The translations under genes and the position numbers were made by a program. This document shows positions 17,478 through 28,100 of a stretch of 64,000 nt of DNA, one piece after another (position 1 is the first letter of the stretch; each line of letters begins with the position of its first letter). The notes beneath the pieces are model-generated. The model searched no databases. It saw nothing but the letters and a program-made list of their open reading frames with translations, and was not told the DNA's origin. The DNA lies in the NCBI RefSeq assembly GCF_002104795.1, contig NZ_NCXO01000014.1, positions 1-64,000 on the forward strand. The letters run 5' to 3'. Source of the DNA: Mycolicibacillus koreensis. Lineage in GTDB: Bacteria; Actinomycetota; Actinomycetes; Mycobacteriales; Mycobacteriaceae.

Positions 17478-17664
17478 GTTGCCGTGCCCTCCTTACCGAC
17501 CGCATCCAACCTGTGGGTACCCCCCGCTGACGGGAAAGCAGCCAGGCAAACCGTTTCGACCCTAACAGCAGAATTTAAGCCCTGTCGCAGTACCGGGGCC
17601 ACATCCACCCGCCGGGGCCCACCGTGCTCACCGCTCGCGGCGGGCGGCAGGCAGACTGTCGGTC

Positions 17665-18894
17665 ATGGCCGAGACCACCCCGGTCGGCGGGACCCGCAGT
17701 TTCCTGCCGCACGTCGAGGGCATGCGCGCCTGCGCCGCGATGGGGGTGGTCATCACCCACGTGGCGTTTCAGACCGGGCATTCCACCGGGGTCGGCGGCC
17801 GGCTGTGGGGACGGTTCGACCTGGCGGTGGCGGTGTTCTTCGCGCTCAGCGGCTTTCTGCTGTGGCGCGGCCACGCGGCCGCGGCCCGCGGGCTGCGGCA
17901 CCGTCCGGCCACCGCCCACTACCTGCGGTCCCGGGTGGTGCGCATCATGCCGGCCTATCTGGTGGCGGTGGTGGTGATCTTGCTGCTGTTGCCGGATGCC
18001 GCCGGTGCCGACGCCACCGTCTGGTGGGCGAACCTGACGTTGACCCAGGTGTATGTGCCGTTGACGCTGACCGCCGGGCTCACCCAGATGTGGAGCCTGT
18101 CGGTGGAGGTCACCTTCTACCTGGTGCTGCCGCTGCTGGCGTGGGCGGTGCGGCAACTGCCGGTGCGCGGCCGTATCCCGGCGGTCCTGGCGATGTCGGC
18201 GGGCAGCCTCGCCTGGGGGTATCTGCCTATCCACGCCGCGGAGGGGCTCAACCCGCTGAACTGGCCACCGGCCTACGGCAGCTGGTTCGGCGCGGGCATG
18301 CTGCTGGCGGAGCTGACCGTCAGCCGGCCCGGCTGGGTGCACCGGCTGGCGCGGCGGCGCGTGGTGATGGGTCTGATCGCGGTGACGGCGTTTTTGCTGT
18401 CGGCCTCGCCGATCGCCGGACCGGAGGGCATGACCCCGGCCACCGTCGAACAGTTCGTGATCCGCACGGCCCTCGGCGCGATCCTGGCGGCAGCGTTGCT
18501 GGCGCCGCTGGTCCTCGACCGTCCGGACACCTCCCACCGGATCCTGGGCAGTGAGCTGATGGTGACGTTGGGGCGCTGGTCCTACGGGCTGTTCATCTGG
18601 CATCTGGCGGCGTTGGCGATGGCCTTCCCGATGATCGGCAAGTTCGCGTTCGCCGGTGACATGCCGGTGGTGCTGGCGTTGACGCTGCTGTTCGGGTTCG
18701 CGATGGCCGCGGTGAGTTTCGCGCTGATCGAGGAACCCTGCCGGTTGGCGTTGCGCAACTGGGAGTTCCGCCGCACCCACCGGGTGGCCCCGCTGGCCAG
18801 CGCGATCAGCGACGACCCGGCCCCCATCCCGGGTGCCGAGACCGATCCGCCGGCCGCGGCGGTGCCGACATCAACGACAGGGAGTTCGCCATGA
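17665..18894 (+). CDS. Acyltransferase 3 (OafA-like) membrane protein (Rv0228-like)
   Basis: A 409-residue acyltransferase-3 protein that would transfer acyl groups to a glycan or lipid at the membrane. The signature Arg/His region LPHVEGMRACAAMGVVITHVAF lies near the N-terminus, FFALSGFLLWR near residue 58, and ten hydrophobic helices follow. SLSVEVTFYLVLPL carries the conserved Glu. It starts a co-directional run: its stop overlaps the thiolase start (ATGA), then pirin and R2lox follow. CAGACT lies exactly 7 nt before the ATG, a weak leaderless -10 candidate. Confidence 0.88.
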   Translation: MAETTPVGGTRSFLPHVEGMRACAAMGVVITHVAFQTGHSTGVGGRLWGRFDLAVAVFFALSGFLLWRGHAAAARGLRHRPATAHYLRSRVVRIMPAYLVAVVVILLLLPDAAGADATVWWANLTLTQVYVPLTLTAGLTQMWSLSVEVTFYLVLPLLAWAVRQLPVRGRIPAVLAMSAGSLAWGYLPIHAAEGLNPLNWPPAYGSWFGAGMLLAELTVSRPGWVHRLARRRVVMGLIAVTAFLLSASPIAGPEGMTPATVEQFVIRTALGAILAAALLAPLVLDRPDTSHRILGSELMVTLGRWSYGLFIWHLAALAMAFPMIGKFAFAGDMPVVLALTLLFGFAMAAVSFALIEEPCRLALRNWEFRRTHRVAPLASAISDDPAPIPGAETDPPAAAVPTSTTGSSP

Positions 18895-20186
18895 CCGGAG
18901 CCGACCGCGCTGTCATCGTCGCCGGGGTGCGCACCCCGTTCCGGCGGGCGTTCACCGACTTCACCCGGATGGACAGCATCGCGCTGGGCGCCGCCGCGGT
19001 CGCCGGTCTGCTGGAACGCACCGGGGTCGGCGCCGCCGAGATCGAGGCGATGGTGTGGGGCGGGGTGATCCTGCCGTCGACGGCACCGAACCTCGCCCGC
19101 GAGATCGCGCTGGATCTTCGTCTCGGCGCCGGCTGCGAGGGCTACACGGTCACCCGGGCGTGCGCGTCGGGTCTGCAGGCGATCACCGCGGCGGCGGCCA
19201 CCATCGAGCGCGGCGAATACGACGTGATGATCGCCGGCGGCAGCGACTCGACCTCCAACGCGCAGATCGCGTTGCCGCAGAAGGTGGTGCACGCGGCCGC
19301 CCCGGTCGCGCTGGGCCGGCCGTCGTGGCGCGACTACCTGTCGGTGGTGGCCCAGCTGGCGCCGTTCACCGACATCCTGCCGCGGCAACCCAAGATCGCC
19401 GAACGCACCACCGGTGAGGTGATGGGCGAGTCGGCGGAGAAGATGGCCCGCATCCACGGCATCACCCGCGCCGCGCAGGACGAGTTCGCCGTGCGGTCCC
19501 ATCACCGGGCGGGCGCCGCGATCCGCGCCGGACGCTTCGACGACGAGATCGTCGCGGTGACCACGCCGGAGGGCACCCGCGTGGACACCGACGGGCTGGT
19601 GCGCGCCGACACCAGCGTCGAGCAGCTGGCCCGGCTGCGTCCGGTATTCGCCCCGGCCTCCGAGGGCGGCACCGTCACCGCCGGCAACGCCAGCCCACTG
19701 ACCGACGGTGCCGCCGCGGTGCTGCTGATGAGTGAATCCAAGGCCCGCGCGCTGGGCCTGACGCCGCTGGCGGCGTTCCGGTCGTGGAGCTATGTCAGCG
19801 TCGACCCCACCGATCAGGTGCTGATCGGCCCGGCCGTCTCGATGCCGCGGGCGCTGGCCAAGGCCTCGATGAGCCTCGCCGACGCCGACCGCGTCGACAT
19901 CCATGAGGCGTTTGCCGCCCAGACCCTGTCGGTGCTGGCCGCGCTGGGCAGCCCCCGGTGGGCCCGCGACCGCCTCGACCGCGACGAACCGGTCGGCGAC
20001 GTCGACCCGGAGCGGCTCAACGTCCACGGCGGCTCGGTGGCGCTGGGACATCCGTTCGGCGCCACCGGCGCGCGCATGGTCGCCACGATGGCCAACGAAC
20101 TGGCCCGCACCGACGCCGAGACCGTGCTGCTGGGGATCTGCGCGGCCGGCGGCCACGGCGCGTCGGCGGTGCTGGAACGGGTCTGA
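18891..20186 (+). CDS. Thiolase (acetyl-CoA acyltransferase)
   Basis: A 431-residue thiolase. Both catalytic cysteines are present (TRACASGLQAI near residue 90 and ICAAGGHGAS near 417), as are the catalytic His regions (HEAFAAQ and GHPFGATGAR). It would cleave or form 3-ketoacyl-CoA. The start overlaps the acyltransferase stop by 4 bp, and the pirin gene starts 4 nt after its stop, so all three are probably one transcript. It is a FadI/FadA-type paralogue of fadA2 at 36685 and, from memory, is not at this position in M. tuberculosis. Confidence 0.9.
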   Translation: MTGADRAVIVAGVRTPFRRAFTDFTRMDSIALGAAAVAGLLERTGVGAAEIEAMVWGGVILPSTAPNLAREIALDLRLGAGCEGYTVTRACASGLQAITAAAATIERGEYDVMIAGGSDSTSNAQIALPQKVVHAAAPVALGRPSWRDYLSVVAQLAPFTDILPRQPKIAERTTGEVMGESAEKMARIHGITRAAQDEFAVRSHHRAGAAIRAGRFDDEIVAVTTPEGTRVDTDGLVRADTSVEQLARLRPVFAPASEGGTVTAGNASPLTDGAAAVLLMSESKARALGLTPLAAFRSWSYVSVDPTDQVLIGPAVSMPRALAKASMSLADADRVDIHEAFAAQTLSVLAALGSPRWARDRLDRDEPVGDVDPERLNVHGGSVALGHPFGATGARMVATMANELARTDAETVLLGICAAGGHGASAVLERV

Positions 20187-20190
20187 GCCG

Positions 20191-21186
20191 ATGAGCAACA
20201 CCGAAACCGACCCCGCCGAGGTGCATTGCGCTCCGGCGGCCTGCCCGCGCGACGAGGCCGGTCGCCCGCTGGTCGAGGTGCTCACCTCGCGCGCCGTGCC
20301 GCTGGGCGGTCCACGGGCGATGACCGTGCGCCGCACCCTGCCGCAGCGGAACCGCTCGCTGATCGGGGCGTGGTGCTTCGCCGACCATTACGGGCCCGAC
20401 GACGTCTCGGTCACCGGCGGGATGGATGTGGCCCCCCATCCGCACACCGGCCTGCAGACGGTGAGCTGGCTGTTCGACGGTGAGATCGAACACCGCGACA
20501 GCGCCGGAGTGCACGCCCATGTCCGCCCCGGCGAGGTGAACCTGATGACCGGCGGGCACGGCATATGCCACTCGGAGGTCTCCACCCCGGACACCACCGT
20601 GCTGCACGGCGCGCAACTGTGGGTGGCGCTGCCCGACGCCGCGCGCGACGCCCCCCGCGACTTCCAGCACTATGCCCCCGACCCGGTCGACCTCGACGGC
20701 GGCAGTGCACGGGTGTTTCTGGGCACGCTGGCCGGGGCGAGCTCACCGGTGTCGACGTTCACCCCGCTGATCGGCGCCGAACTGCGGGTGGATCCCGGGG
20801 CGCGGCTGCGGTTGACGGTGGCCGACGACTTCGAGCACGGCCTGCTGGTCGACCGGGGTGTGCTGCAGTGGGAGACGACCGCGGTGGCGCGCGGCGAGCT
20901 GGGCTATCGCGGTGCCGGCCCGGGCGAGCTGACCGTGACCAACCCGACCGACCGGCCGGCCCGGGCCCTGCTGCTCGGCGGGCCGCCGTTCGGCGAGCAG
21001 ATCGTCATGTGGTGGAACTTCGTCGGCCGCAGCCACGAGGAGATCGTCGCCTACCGCGCCGCCTGGCAGCAGCAGGGCGAGCGCTTCGGCGCGGTGGCGG
21101 GCTACCGCGGGCCGCGCCCGCGGCTACCGGCGCCGCCGCTGCCGAACGGGCGACTCAAACCGCGCGGCAACCCGCCGCCGCGATAG
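20191..21186 (+). CDS. Pirin family protein
   Basis: A 331-residue bicupin. The metal-binding motif of pirins is intact: [20 protein letters not shown] (two His), then [20 protein letters not shown] with a further His and a Glu. The C-terminal cupin ends [25 protein letters not shown], as usual. Pirins bind iron and act as quercetinase-like oxygenases or as redox-sensing cofactors. It follows the thiolase by 4 nt and precedes the iron-manganese protein R2lox, so two metal/oxygen-dependent proteins sit together. Confidence 0.92.
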   Translation: MSNTETDPAEVHCAPAACPRDEAGRPLVEVLTSRAVPLGGPRAMTVRRTLPQRNRSLIGAWCFADHYGPDDVSVTGGMDVAPHPHTGLQTVSWLFDGEIEHRDSAGVHAHVRPGEVNLMTGGHGICHSEVSTPDTTVLHGAQLWVALPDAARDAPRDFQHYAPDPVDLDGGSARVFLGTLAGASSPVSTFTPLIGAELRVDPGARLRLTVADDFEHGLLVDRGVLQWETTAVARGELGYRGAGPGELTVTNPTDRPARALLLGGPPFGEQIVMWWNFVGRSHEEIVAYRAAWQQQGERFGAVAGYRGPRPRLPAPPLPNGRLKPRGNPPPR

Positions 21187-21245
21187 ACCCAGGGCTACCG
21201 GTCACACCACTACCGCAACATCCCGCCCCGCAACACCGCCGCACA

Positions 21246-21259
21246 GTGAGCCAGATCAC
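21246..21259. promoter_or_regulatory. CRP/FNR-type dyad GTGA-N6-TCAC before R2lox
   Basis: The dyad GTGAGCCAGATCAC is 2 bp upstream of a TACGGT -10 box (21262-21267), so it covers the -35 region of the predicted R2lox promoter. A regulator bound here would most likely repress. Confidence 0.5.
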
Positions 21260-21261
21260 GT

Positions 21262-21267
21262 TACGGT
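21262..21267 (+). promoter_or_regulatory. -10 box (TACGGT) of R2lox promoter
   Basis: TACGGT lies 17 nt before the ATG at 21285, ahead of a GTAGGAGG ribosome site. It indicates that R2lox has its own promoter as well as possible read-through from the pirin gene. Confidence 0.4.
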
Positions 21268-21284
21268 GGGGTAGGAGGTGGCTC

Positions 21285-22226
21285 ATGACACGCACTCACT
21301 ACGGCTCGCTGAGCGCGGGCGGACTGAACTGGGCGAGCATGCCGCTGAAGCTGTTCGCCGGCGGCAACGCCAAATTCTGGAACCCGGCCGACATCGACTT
21401 CTCCCGGGACCGGGCCGACTGGGAGGCGCTGACCGAACCGCAGCGCGACATCGCCACCCGGCTGTGTGCGCAGTTCATCGCCGGCGAGGAGGCGGTCACC
21501 AGCGACATCCAGCCGTTCATGGCCGCGATGCGCGCCGAGGGCCGACTCGGCGACGAGATGTATCTGACCCAGTTCGCGTTCGAGGAAGCCAAACACGTGC
21601 AGGTGTTCCGGCTGTGGCTGGACGCGGTCGGGGTCACCGAGGACCTGCACGGCTACCTCGAGGAGCTGCCCGCCTACCGGCGGATCTTCAACGAGGAGCT
21701 GCCCGAGGCGCTCGGCGCGTTGCTCACCGATCCGTCCCCGGCCGCGCAGGTGCGGGCCTCGGCGACCTACAACCACGTCGTCGAGGGCACGCTGGCACTC
21801 ACCGGCTACTACGCCTGGCAGAAGATCTGCACCGAGCGCGGCATCCTGCCGGGCATGCAGGAGCTGGTGCGCCGCATCGGCGACGACGAACGCCGCCACA
21901 TGGCGTGGGGCACCTTCACCTGCCGGCGCCACGTCGCCGCCGACGACGCCAACTGGACGGTGTTCGAGAACCGGATGAACGAGCTCATCCCGCTGGCCCT
22001 GCAGGTCACCGAGGCCGCGTTCGCGATCTACGGCGACGACATCCCGTTCGGGCTGTCGGTGGAGGAGTTCACCACCTACGCCGGCGACAAGGGGATGCGC
22101 CGGTTCGGCACGATCTCCAGCGCGCGGGGCCGCCCGTTGGAGGAGATCGACCTGGACTACTCCCCGCTGCACCTGGAGGACACCTTCGCCGACGAGGATC
22201 GCCGGGAGCTGGCCGCCCTCAGTTGA
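21285..22226 (+). CDS. R2-like ligand-binding oxidase (R2lox)
   Basis: A 313-residue ferritin-fold oxidase with a Mn/Fe site. All key residues fall at the positions known for M. tuberculosis R2lox (Rv0233, once called nrdB): metal ligands Glu68, Glu101, His104, Glu167, Glu202 and His205, and the Val71 and Tyr162 that form the ether crosslink. The protein binds a long-chain fatty acid and is not the partner of a ribonucleotide reductase; its substrate is unknown. GTAGGAGG precedes the ATG. The upstream acyltransferase, thiolase and pirin genes hint at acyl chemistry. Confidence 0.96.
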   Translation: MTRTHYGSLSAGGLNWASMPLKLFAGGNAKFWNPADIDFSRDRADWEALTEPQRDIATRLCAQFIAGEEAVTSDIQPFMAAMRAEGRLGDEMYLTQFAFEEAKHVQVFRLWLDAVGVTEDLHGYLEELPAYRRIFNEELPEALGALLTDPSPAAQVRASATYNHVVEGTLALTGYYAWQKICTERGILPGMQELVRRIGDDERRHMAWGTFTCRRHVAADDANWTVFENRMNELIPLALQVTEAAFAIYGDDIPFGLSVEEFTTYAGDKGMRRFGTISSARGRPLEEIDLDYSPLHLEDTFADEDRRELAALS

Positions 22227-22238
22227 ACCGGAGGTGGC

Positions 22239-23621
22239 TCACCCCACCCAGACGGTTTTGGCGTTGCAGAACTCCCGGATGCCGTTGCCGGAGAGTTCCC
22301 GGCCGTAGCCGGAGCGTTTGATGCCGCCGAACGGCAACTCCGGGTAGGACACGGTCATCCCGTTGATGAACACCTGCCCGGCGTCGATGCCGTCGATGAA
22401 CTGCCGCTGCTCGGCCTCGTCGGCGGTCCAGGCGTTGGAGCCCAGCCCGAACGGGGTGGCGTTGGCGATCGCGATGGCCTCCTCGATGCCGTCGACCCGG
22501 TAGAGCCCGGCGACCGGGCCGAACACCTCCTCGGTGTACAGCGCCATGTCCGCGGTGATGTCGGTGACCACCGTCGGCGGGTAGAACCAGCCCGGGCGGT
22601 CCGGACGCTGCCCCCCGCAGGCGATCCGGGCGCCGGCGGCCACCGCGTCGTCGACCTGTCCGGCGACCTCGTCGCGGCCGGATTCGGTGGCCAGCGGACC
22701 CACATCGGTGTCCGGGTCGGTGGGGTCGCCGACGGTCAACGCCTGCATCCCGGCCACGAACTTCGCGGCGAACGCGTCGTAGACGTCGGTGTGGACGATG
22801 AACCGTTTCGCCGCGATGCAGGACTGGCCGTTGTTCTGCACCCGGGCGGTCACGGCGGTGCGCGCCGCGGCGTCCAGATCCGCCGAGGGCATCACGATGA
22901 ACGGGTCGGAGCCGCCGAGTTCGAGCACGGTCGGCTTGATCTCGTCGCCGGCGACCGCGGCCACCGCCCGGCCCGCCGGCTCGCTGCCGGTCAGGGTCGC
23001 CGCGGCAACCCGCGGGTCACGCAGGATCCCCTCCACCGCGCCCGCGCCGATCAGCAGCGTCTGGAAACATCCGTCCGGGAAGCCGCCCCGAGAGATCACA
23101 TCCGCGAGATACAGCGCCGTCTGCGGCACGTTGGAGGCGTGTTTGAGGATGCCGACGTTGCCGGCCATCAACGCCGGCGCGGCGAACCGGACGGCCTGCC
23201 ACAGTGGGAAGTTCCACGGCATCACCGCCAGCACCACCCCCAGCGGCTGGTACCGGATGAACGCTGTTGACGCGCCCACGGCGGCGGCATCGGCGGGCAC
23301 GTCGGCCAGCAGCGCCTCGGTGTTGTCGGCGTAGAACCGGAATCCCTTGGCGCATTTGAGTGCCTCGGCCTTGGCGGAGGCCAGTGTCTTGCCCATCTCC
23401 AGGGTCATCATCGCCGCGACCTCGTCGGCTTCCGCTTCGATCAGGTCTGCGGTGGCGTGCGCCCACGCGGCACGCTCGGTGAAACTGGTTGTGCGGTAGG
23501 CACGGAAACGCTCATGCGCGCGCTCAATCGTCGCTTCGATCTCGGCGTCCGTCGCCGGGGTGAACGTTTTGACCGTCTCGCCGGTGGCGGGATTGATCGT
23601 GGCTATCGACGCTGCGGACAC
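22239..23621 (-). CDS. gabD1: Succinate-semialdehyde dehydrogenase (GabD1-like)
   Basis: A 460-residue aldehyde dehydrogenase of the short GabD class. It has MPWNFPLWQAVRFAAPALMAGN, the general base in VLELGGSDPFIV, the nucleophile in NNGQSCIAAKRFIVH and the C-terminal LPFGGIKRSGYGREL. It would oxidise succinate semialdehyde to succinate, linking GABA degradation or a variant TCA cycle to Sdh1 in this window. The GTG at 23621 is preceded by AGGAGGT, which overlaps the stop of the upstream gene (9-nt gap). Position matches Rv0234c. Confidence 0.9.
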   Translation of the reverse strand: MSAASIATINPATGETVKTFTPATDAEIEATIERAHERFRAYRTTSFTERAAWAHATADLIEAEADEVAAMMTLEMGKTLASAKAEALKCAKGFRFYADNTEALLADVPADAAAVGASTAFIRYQPLGVVLAVMPWNFPLWQAVRFAAPALMAGNVGILKHASNVPQTALYLADVISRGGFPDGCFQTLLIGAGAVEGILRDPRVAAATLTGSEPAGRAVAAVAGDEIKPTVLELGGSDPFIVMPSADLDAAARTAVTARVQNNGQSCIAAKRFIVHTDVYDAFAAKFVAGMQALTVGDPTDPDTDVGPLATESGRDEVAGQVDDAVAAGARIACGGQRPDRPGWFYPPTVVTDITADMALYTEEVFGPVAGLYRVDGIEEAIAIANATPFGLGSNAWTADEAEQRQFIDGIDAGQVFINGMTVSYPELPFGGIKRSGYGRELSGNGIREFCNAKTVWVG

Positions 23622-23630
23622 AGCGACCTC

Positions 23631-25073
23631 CTACTCGGGTGCGGTAAACGGGGAACGGCCCTCACCGCGCAGCGTAACCGGTGCCACATACGGACTGATC
23701 AGTGTCCTGTGCCACCAGGCGTGGTCGCGACGCAGTTCGGCCGCTGTGGTGAAGCGATACCGGTACAGCTGGGCGCGCACGTACCGGGGCGGGGTGTGCG
23801 GAAACGGGTTGTGGCGCAGCAGCCGCAACGTCGCCGGATCATTGGTCAAAAGGCGCGTCAGAAACGGTTCGAACCAGCCCTGCGCGTAGGACGGCGAGAG
23901 CGCGGCGAACCACATCAGCCAGTCCAGCCTCAGGTGATACGGGGCCCATTGCCGCGGGAGCCGACCCGGCGCACCGGGCTTGCCTTTGAACTCGTATTCG
24001 TGCCACACGGTGTGCTCGGTGAGGGTGGCCTCCGCGGTGCCCTCGACGATCACCTCGTCGCGGGTGCGGCCCACGCTGCCGAACGCCCCGTAGCTGTTGA
24101 CCAGCCGCAGCGAGTTGAACGAGGCGTTCATCCGCTGACGCGGCGAGACCATGTTGGCCACCGGCCAGATGCTGAGCACCGCCACCACCGCGGTGGCCGC
24201 CACCACCGCGGCCACGAACCACGGCGGCCCCGGGTCGGCCGAGGCCACCGGTCCGGCGGGGCCCGGCCAGACCAGCACCGAGCCGGCGAGCACGATCGTC
24301 AACCAGTTCAGCCACGCGAAGTTGCCGGAGGCCACCAGCCACAGCTGGGTGAGGATCATGATCGTCGCCGCGATCGCGGCCACCGGCTGCGGGGCGAACA
24401 GGCCGAACGGCACCACCAGCTGGGTGAAGTGGTTGCCCGCCACCTCCACCCGGTGCAGCGGGGCCGGCAGGTGGTGGAAGAACCAGCTGGCCGGTCCCGG
24501 CATCGGCTGGGTCTCGTGGTGGTAGTCCAGGCAGGTCAGGTCGCGCCAGCAGCGGTCGCCGCGCAGTTTGATCAGACCCGCCCCGAACTCGACGCGGAAC
24601 AACAGCCAGCGGGCCAGCCACAGCACCAACAGCGGCGGGGCGACCCGGTCGTTGCCTAAAAATATCGCCAGGAACCCGGCCTCGCACAGCAGCGACTCCC
24701 ACCCGAAGGCGTACCACTGCTGCCCGACGTTGACGATCGACAGATAGGCCACCCACAGCAGCAGCCAGGCGACCATCGTCGCCCACAGCGGCACCACCGA
24801 CGTCGCGCCGGCGACGATGGCGGTGGCCAGCGCCGCTCCGGCCCAGGCGACCGCCGCGAAGAACCGGTCGGAGTAGTGCCAGTAGAAAATGCTCGGTGCC
24901 TGCCGAAACGTTCGGGTGGCCAGATAGCGCGGGATCGGCAGCATGCCGTGTGCGCCGAGCAGCGCCCGAAACTGCTGGGCGGCGGTGAGGAACGCGATCA
25001 GGTAGACCGCGGCGATGCCGCGTTCCAGCACCAGCCGGCCCAGCTGGTACTCCGGCGCGCCGAACCAGTCCAT
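23631..25073 (-). CDS. Lipase maturation factor-like membrane protein (Rv0235c-like)
   Basis: A 480-residue polytopic protein with about nine helices in the first 300 residues. Signatures of the LMF1 family are present: NVGQQWYAFGWESLLCEAGF near residue 115, and GDRCWRDLTCLDYHHETQPM near residue 170. A soluble C-terminal part carries the conserved aromatic-rich region APYHLRLDWLMWFAAL. Vertebrate relatives help fold lipases; the bacterial role is unknown. The ATG at 25073 has a GGAGGAG ribosome site. It lies between aftD and gabD1 on the same strand. Confidence 0.85.
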   Translation of the reverse strand: MDWFGAPEYQLGRLVLERGIAAVYLIAFLTAAQQFRALLGAHGMLPIPRYLATRTFRQAPSIFYWHYSDRFFAAVAWAGAALATAIVAGATSVVPLWATMVAWLLLWVAYLSIVNVGQQWYAFGWESLLCEAGFLAIFLGNDRVAPPLLVLWLARWLLFRVEFGAGLIKLRGDRCWRDLTCLDYHHETQPMPGPASWFFHHLPAPLHRVEVAGNHFTQLVVPFGLFAPQPVAAIAATIMILTQLWLVASGNFAWLNWLTIVLAGSVLVWPGPAGPVASADPGPPWFVAAVVAATAVVAVLSIWPVANMVSPRQRMNASFNSLRLVNSYGAFGSVGRTRDEVIVEGTAEATLTEHTVWHEYEFKGKPGAPGRLPRQWAPYHLRLDWLMWFAALSPSYAQGWFEPFLTRLLTNDPATLRLLRHNPFPHTPPRYVRAQLYRYRFTTAAELRRDHAWWHRTLISPYVAPVTLRGEGRSPFTAPE

Positions 25074-25139
25074 GCCCCGCGGCTCCTCCGATAGGGCCCC
25101 TCCTGCTGTCTCCAGATTAGGGGTGGGCGCGCGGTCGCG

Positions 25140-28100
25140 TCACGGTCTGTCACGGTCGCCGCCCGGCCACGGCAGGACCGTGGCGGTCACCGCCGCCACC
25201 GACACCAGCGCCGCCAGCTGCACCCCCGGGGAGTGGCCGATGTAGCCGTCCACCGAGCGCCACGGGTAGCGGGCCAGCGCCGCGGCGGCCAGCCCCAGGC
25301 CCGCTGCGGAGAGCCCGACCAGCACGGCAGCGCCGCGGCGCAGCCGCCGCAGCGCCAACACGGCGGCGAACACGGCGGTGCCCGCCGGCCCGGCGAGCAG
25401 GGTGCCGGCGCTCAGCGCGGCCACCGTCGCTGCCAGCGGACCCGGCGCCCAACTGCGGGTGGGGGGCGACGAGCGGTCACCGCGGGTGCGCCGGCCCACC
25501 AGGGCGAGCAGCGCCAGCAGCGGCAGCAACGCCAGACCCCCGAACAGCCCCAGCCGGTACCCGGCGTTGGACGGGAAGGTCAACGTGACCGGTCCGGACG
25601 TGCCGGCGGGCAGCACCCAGCCCTGCTGCCAGCCGTTGACGGTCACCGCGGTGAGGCGATTCCCGTCGCCGGTGTGGGCCTGCCAGCCCGGGTTGACGCT
25701 CTCGGGCACCACCAGCACCCGGGTGACCTCGGCGCCGGGCACCGTGATCTCGCGGTGATCGGCGCGCCACACCCCGGTGCGCGCCGGGGTGGCCGGCGGC
25801 GCCGGCGGGTCGGGGTGCGGGCCGGTGAGCCGGACCCCGTCGACGACGAACGCCGAGCCGGGGCTGACCAGCAGTTCCTGGTGGCCCAACGGCAGGGCGA
25901 TCGGGGTGTCGTCGCAGGGGTGCGCGGCGACCGGGCCGCCGTCGAGAAGGGCTCCGACGGTGGTGTCGATCGTGGTGTGCACGAACCGCCCGGCCACACC
26001 GATCACCGGCCCGTGCGCGCAGTCGAGGGTGACCGGCCGCGACCGGTTGGCGACCGGGTCGGCCGCGGCCACCGGGTCCCCGCCGGGCCCCAGCACGGTG
26101 ACCTCGGCCAGCCCGGGCGGTTTGAGCTGATCGAAGCCGAGCGCGGTGCGGTCGATGACCGACTCCCAGTCCAGCAGGCTGACGGTGACGGTGTCGGTGA
26201 CCCGCGGGTGCAGCGGCAGGGTCGTCGGCCCGCCGCGGCCGGCGACGGTGCGCACCTGCGGGCCGTCACCGAGGTCGACGGCCAGCACGCTCGGGTCGGT
26301 GGGGACCTCCGAGCGGCTCGGGGTGACCGTCAGCCCGGTCACCCGGGTGGCGGCCGGCAGCCGCAGCGTCAACGTCGGCGGGCTCTTGTGCTGCACCACG
26401 CGCTGCGGGGCACTCCAGGCGGTGTCGGGGTCGCCGTCGGTGGCGGCGTAGGACGAGCCGAGCACGTCGATCAGGTCGGAGTCGCCGAAACCACGGGTGG
26501 CCCCCGGCGCGGCGAGCAGGTCGGCCAACTGCGGGCTCTGCCGGGGCCGCAGCCACACCGTCGGGCGCACCGCGATGGGGCGCACCACGGTCAGGGTGCG
26601 GCTGAACACCTCTTCTTCCTCCGGGGGCAGGCTCATCGACGCGGCGCAGCGCACCCCGTCGGGGCCGGCGGCGCAGCCCGGCCGACCGGCGAGTTCGGCA
26701 CCCAGATCCCACGCGGTCACCGTCGATCCCGGTGGCGGGCCCGGCACCGCCAGGGTGTGGCGCAACTCCACCGGGTGGGCGAACCCGGAGGCGTCGTAGG
26801 CGGTGACCGCCAGATCGGTGATGCCGAACTGAACCCCGGGCGAACCGTCGTCGGTGCCGGTCGCGGTGAGCCGCACCCACGGGGTCTCCCCGTAGGGCAG
26901 CGCGGTGCTCAGCGGACGGCCCGCCTCGTCGAACTTCAGTGTCGTGGTGCCGTTGGGGGTTTCGACCTGGATGCGGCGCACCTGCGCACCGACCGCGGTG
27001 GCGCTCGGTGTCACGGTGATGCTGCCGCTGGTGACCGGGTGGTCGAAGTCGATCTGCAGCCATTGGCCGATCGCCGCCTGCAGCGAGTTGGAGACCCACG
27101 CGGTGGCCGAGTCGCCGTCGATCGCCGCGGCCGGGGAGGTGGCCGGGCTGACGTTGGGCAGCGCGGTGGCGTCGCCGGCCGAACTCGACGCGGTGAGCCG
27201 GCCGCCGGTCCACGCGCTGACCGTCAGCGGTGCCCCGGGCACCGGGTAGTCGGGCACCCGGTTGTGGGTGTGGCGCGGGTCGTCGAGGCTGCGCGCCGCC
27301 GACGAGTGGTGATCCACCCGGCCGTAGTCGGTTTCGCGGGCTACCGGGGTGTCGGTGACGGTGACGGTCGGGGCGGGCAGCCCGGCGCGGCGGGCGTCGG
27401 CGGTGAGCAGCGCCGGGCCCAGCGGCGGGTCCCCCAGCAGGCGCTGACGCTCGTCGAGGCGGGCCAGCACCTCCGGTCCGCCGTCGATGCGCGGCAGTGC
27501 GGCGGCATCGGCCAGGTAGGGCGCGGCCGGGTTGGTGGCGGTGTCCACCCGGTAGATCTGCACCGGCGGATAGGTGGGGCGCAGGCCGGAGTCGATGACG
27601 AATCCGTTGAGGGTGCCGGGCCCGACCGGGTCGCCGAACTCGGCGACCTTGCTCAGCCCCGGGGAGCCCTCGATCGCCTGGTGCACCAGGATCGGGCGCG
27701 CCGAGCGTGACGTGTCGGGATCCAGGTCGTTGCGGACCACCAGGTAGGCGATGCCCTGGCGGACCAGGGTGTCGGCCAGCCCCGCCGAGGGCCGGCCACC
27801 GGCCAGCATCCGCTGCACCGAGTCGAACGCTCGGATGGCCTGCGGGGGGGTCAGCGGAATGGAGTCGCGCACCCCCCACGGGCTGTCGCCGAGCACCTGC
27901 AGCGGCTCATCGTGGGTGGATCCCCACACCTGGGTAGCGAACGGGGCGCCCGGCACCACCAGCACCCGCCCCGGGGTGGGGGTGCCGGTGTTGTGGGTGG
28001 TCAACCAGTCGGCGGCCTGCTGCCAGTAGTCCGGGATCGCCCGGAACGTGCCCGGCGGGGTGAGCCGGCCGGTCCACGCCAGCGACGTGGCCGTCAGCAG

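Noticed and set aside
25233..27710. 825-residue plus-strand frame
   Set aside because: Antisense to aftD with Arg/Gly/Ala/Pro-rich meaningless translation.
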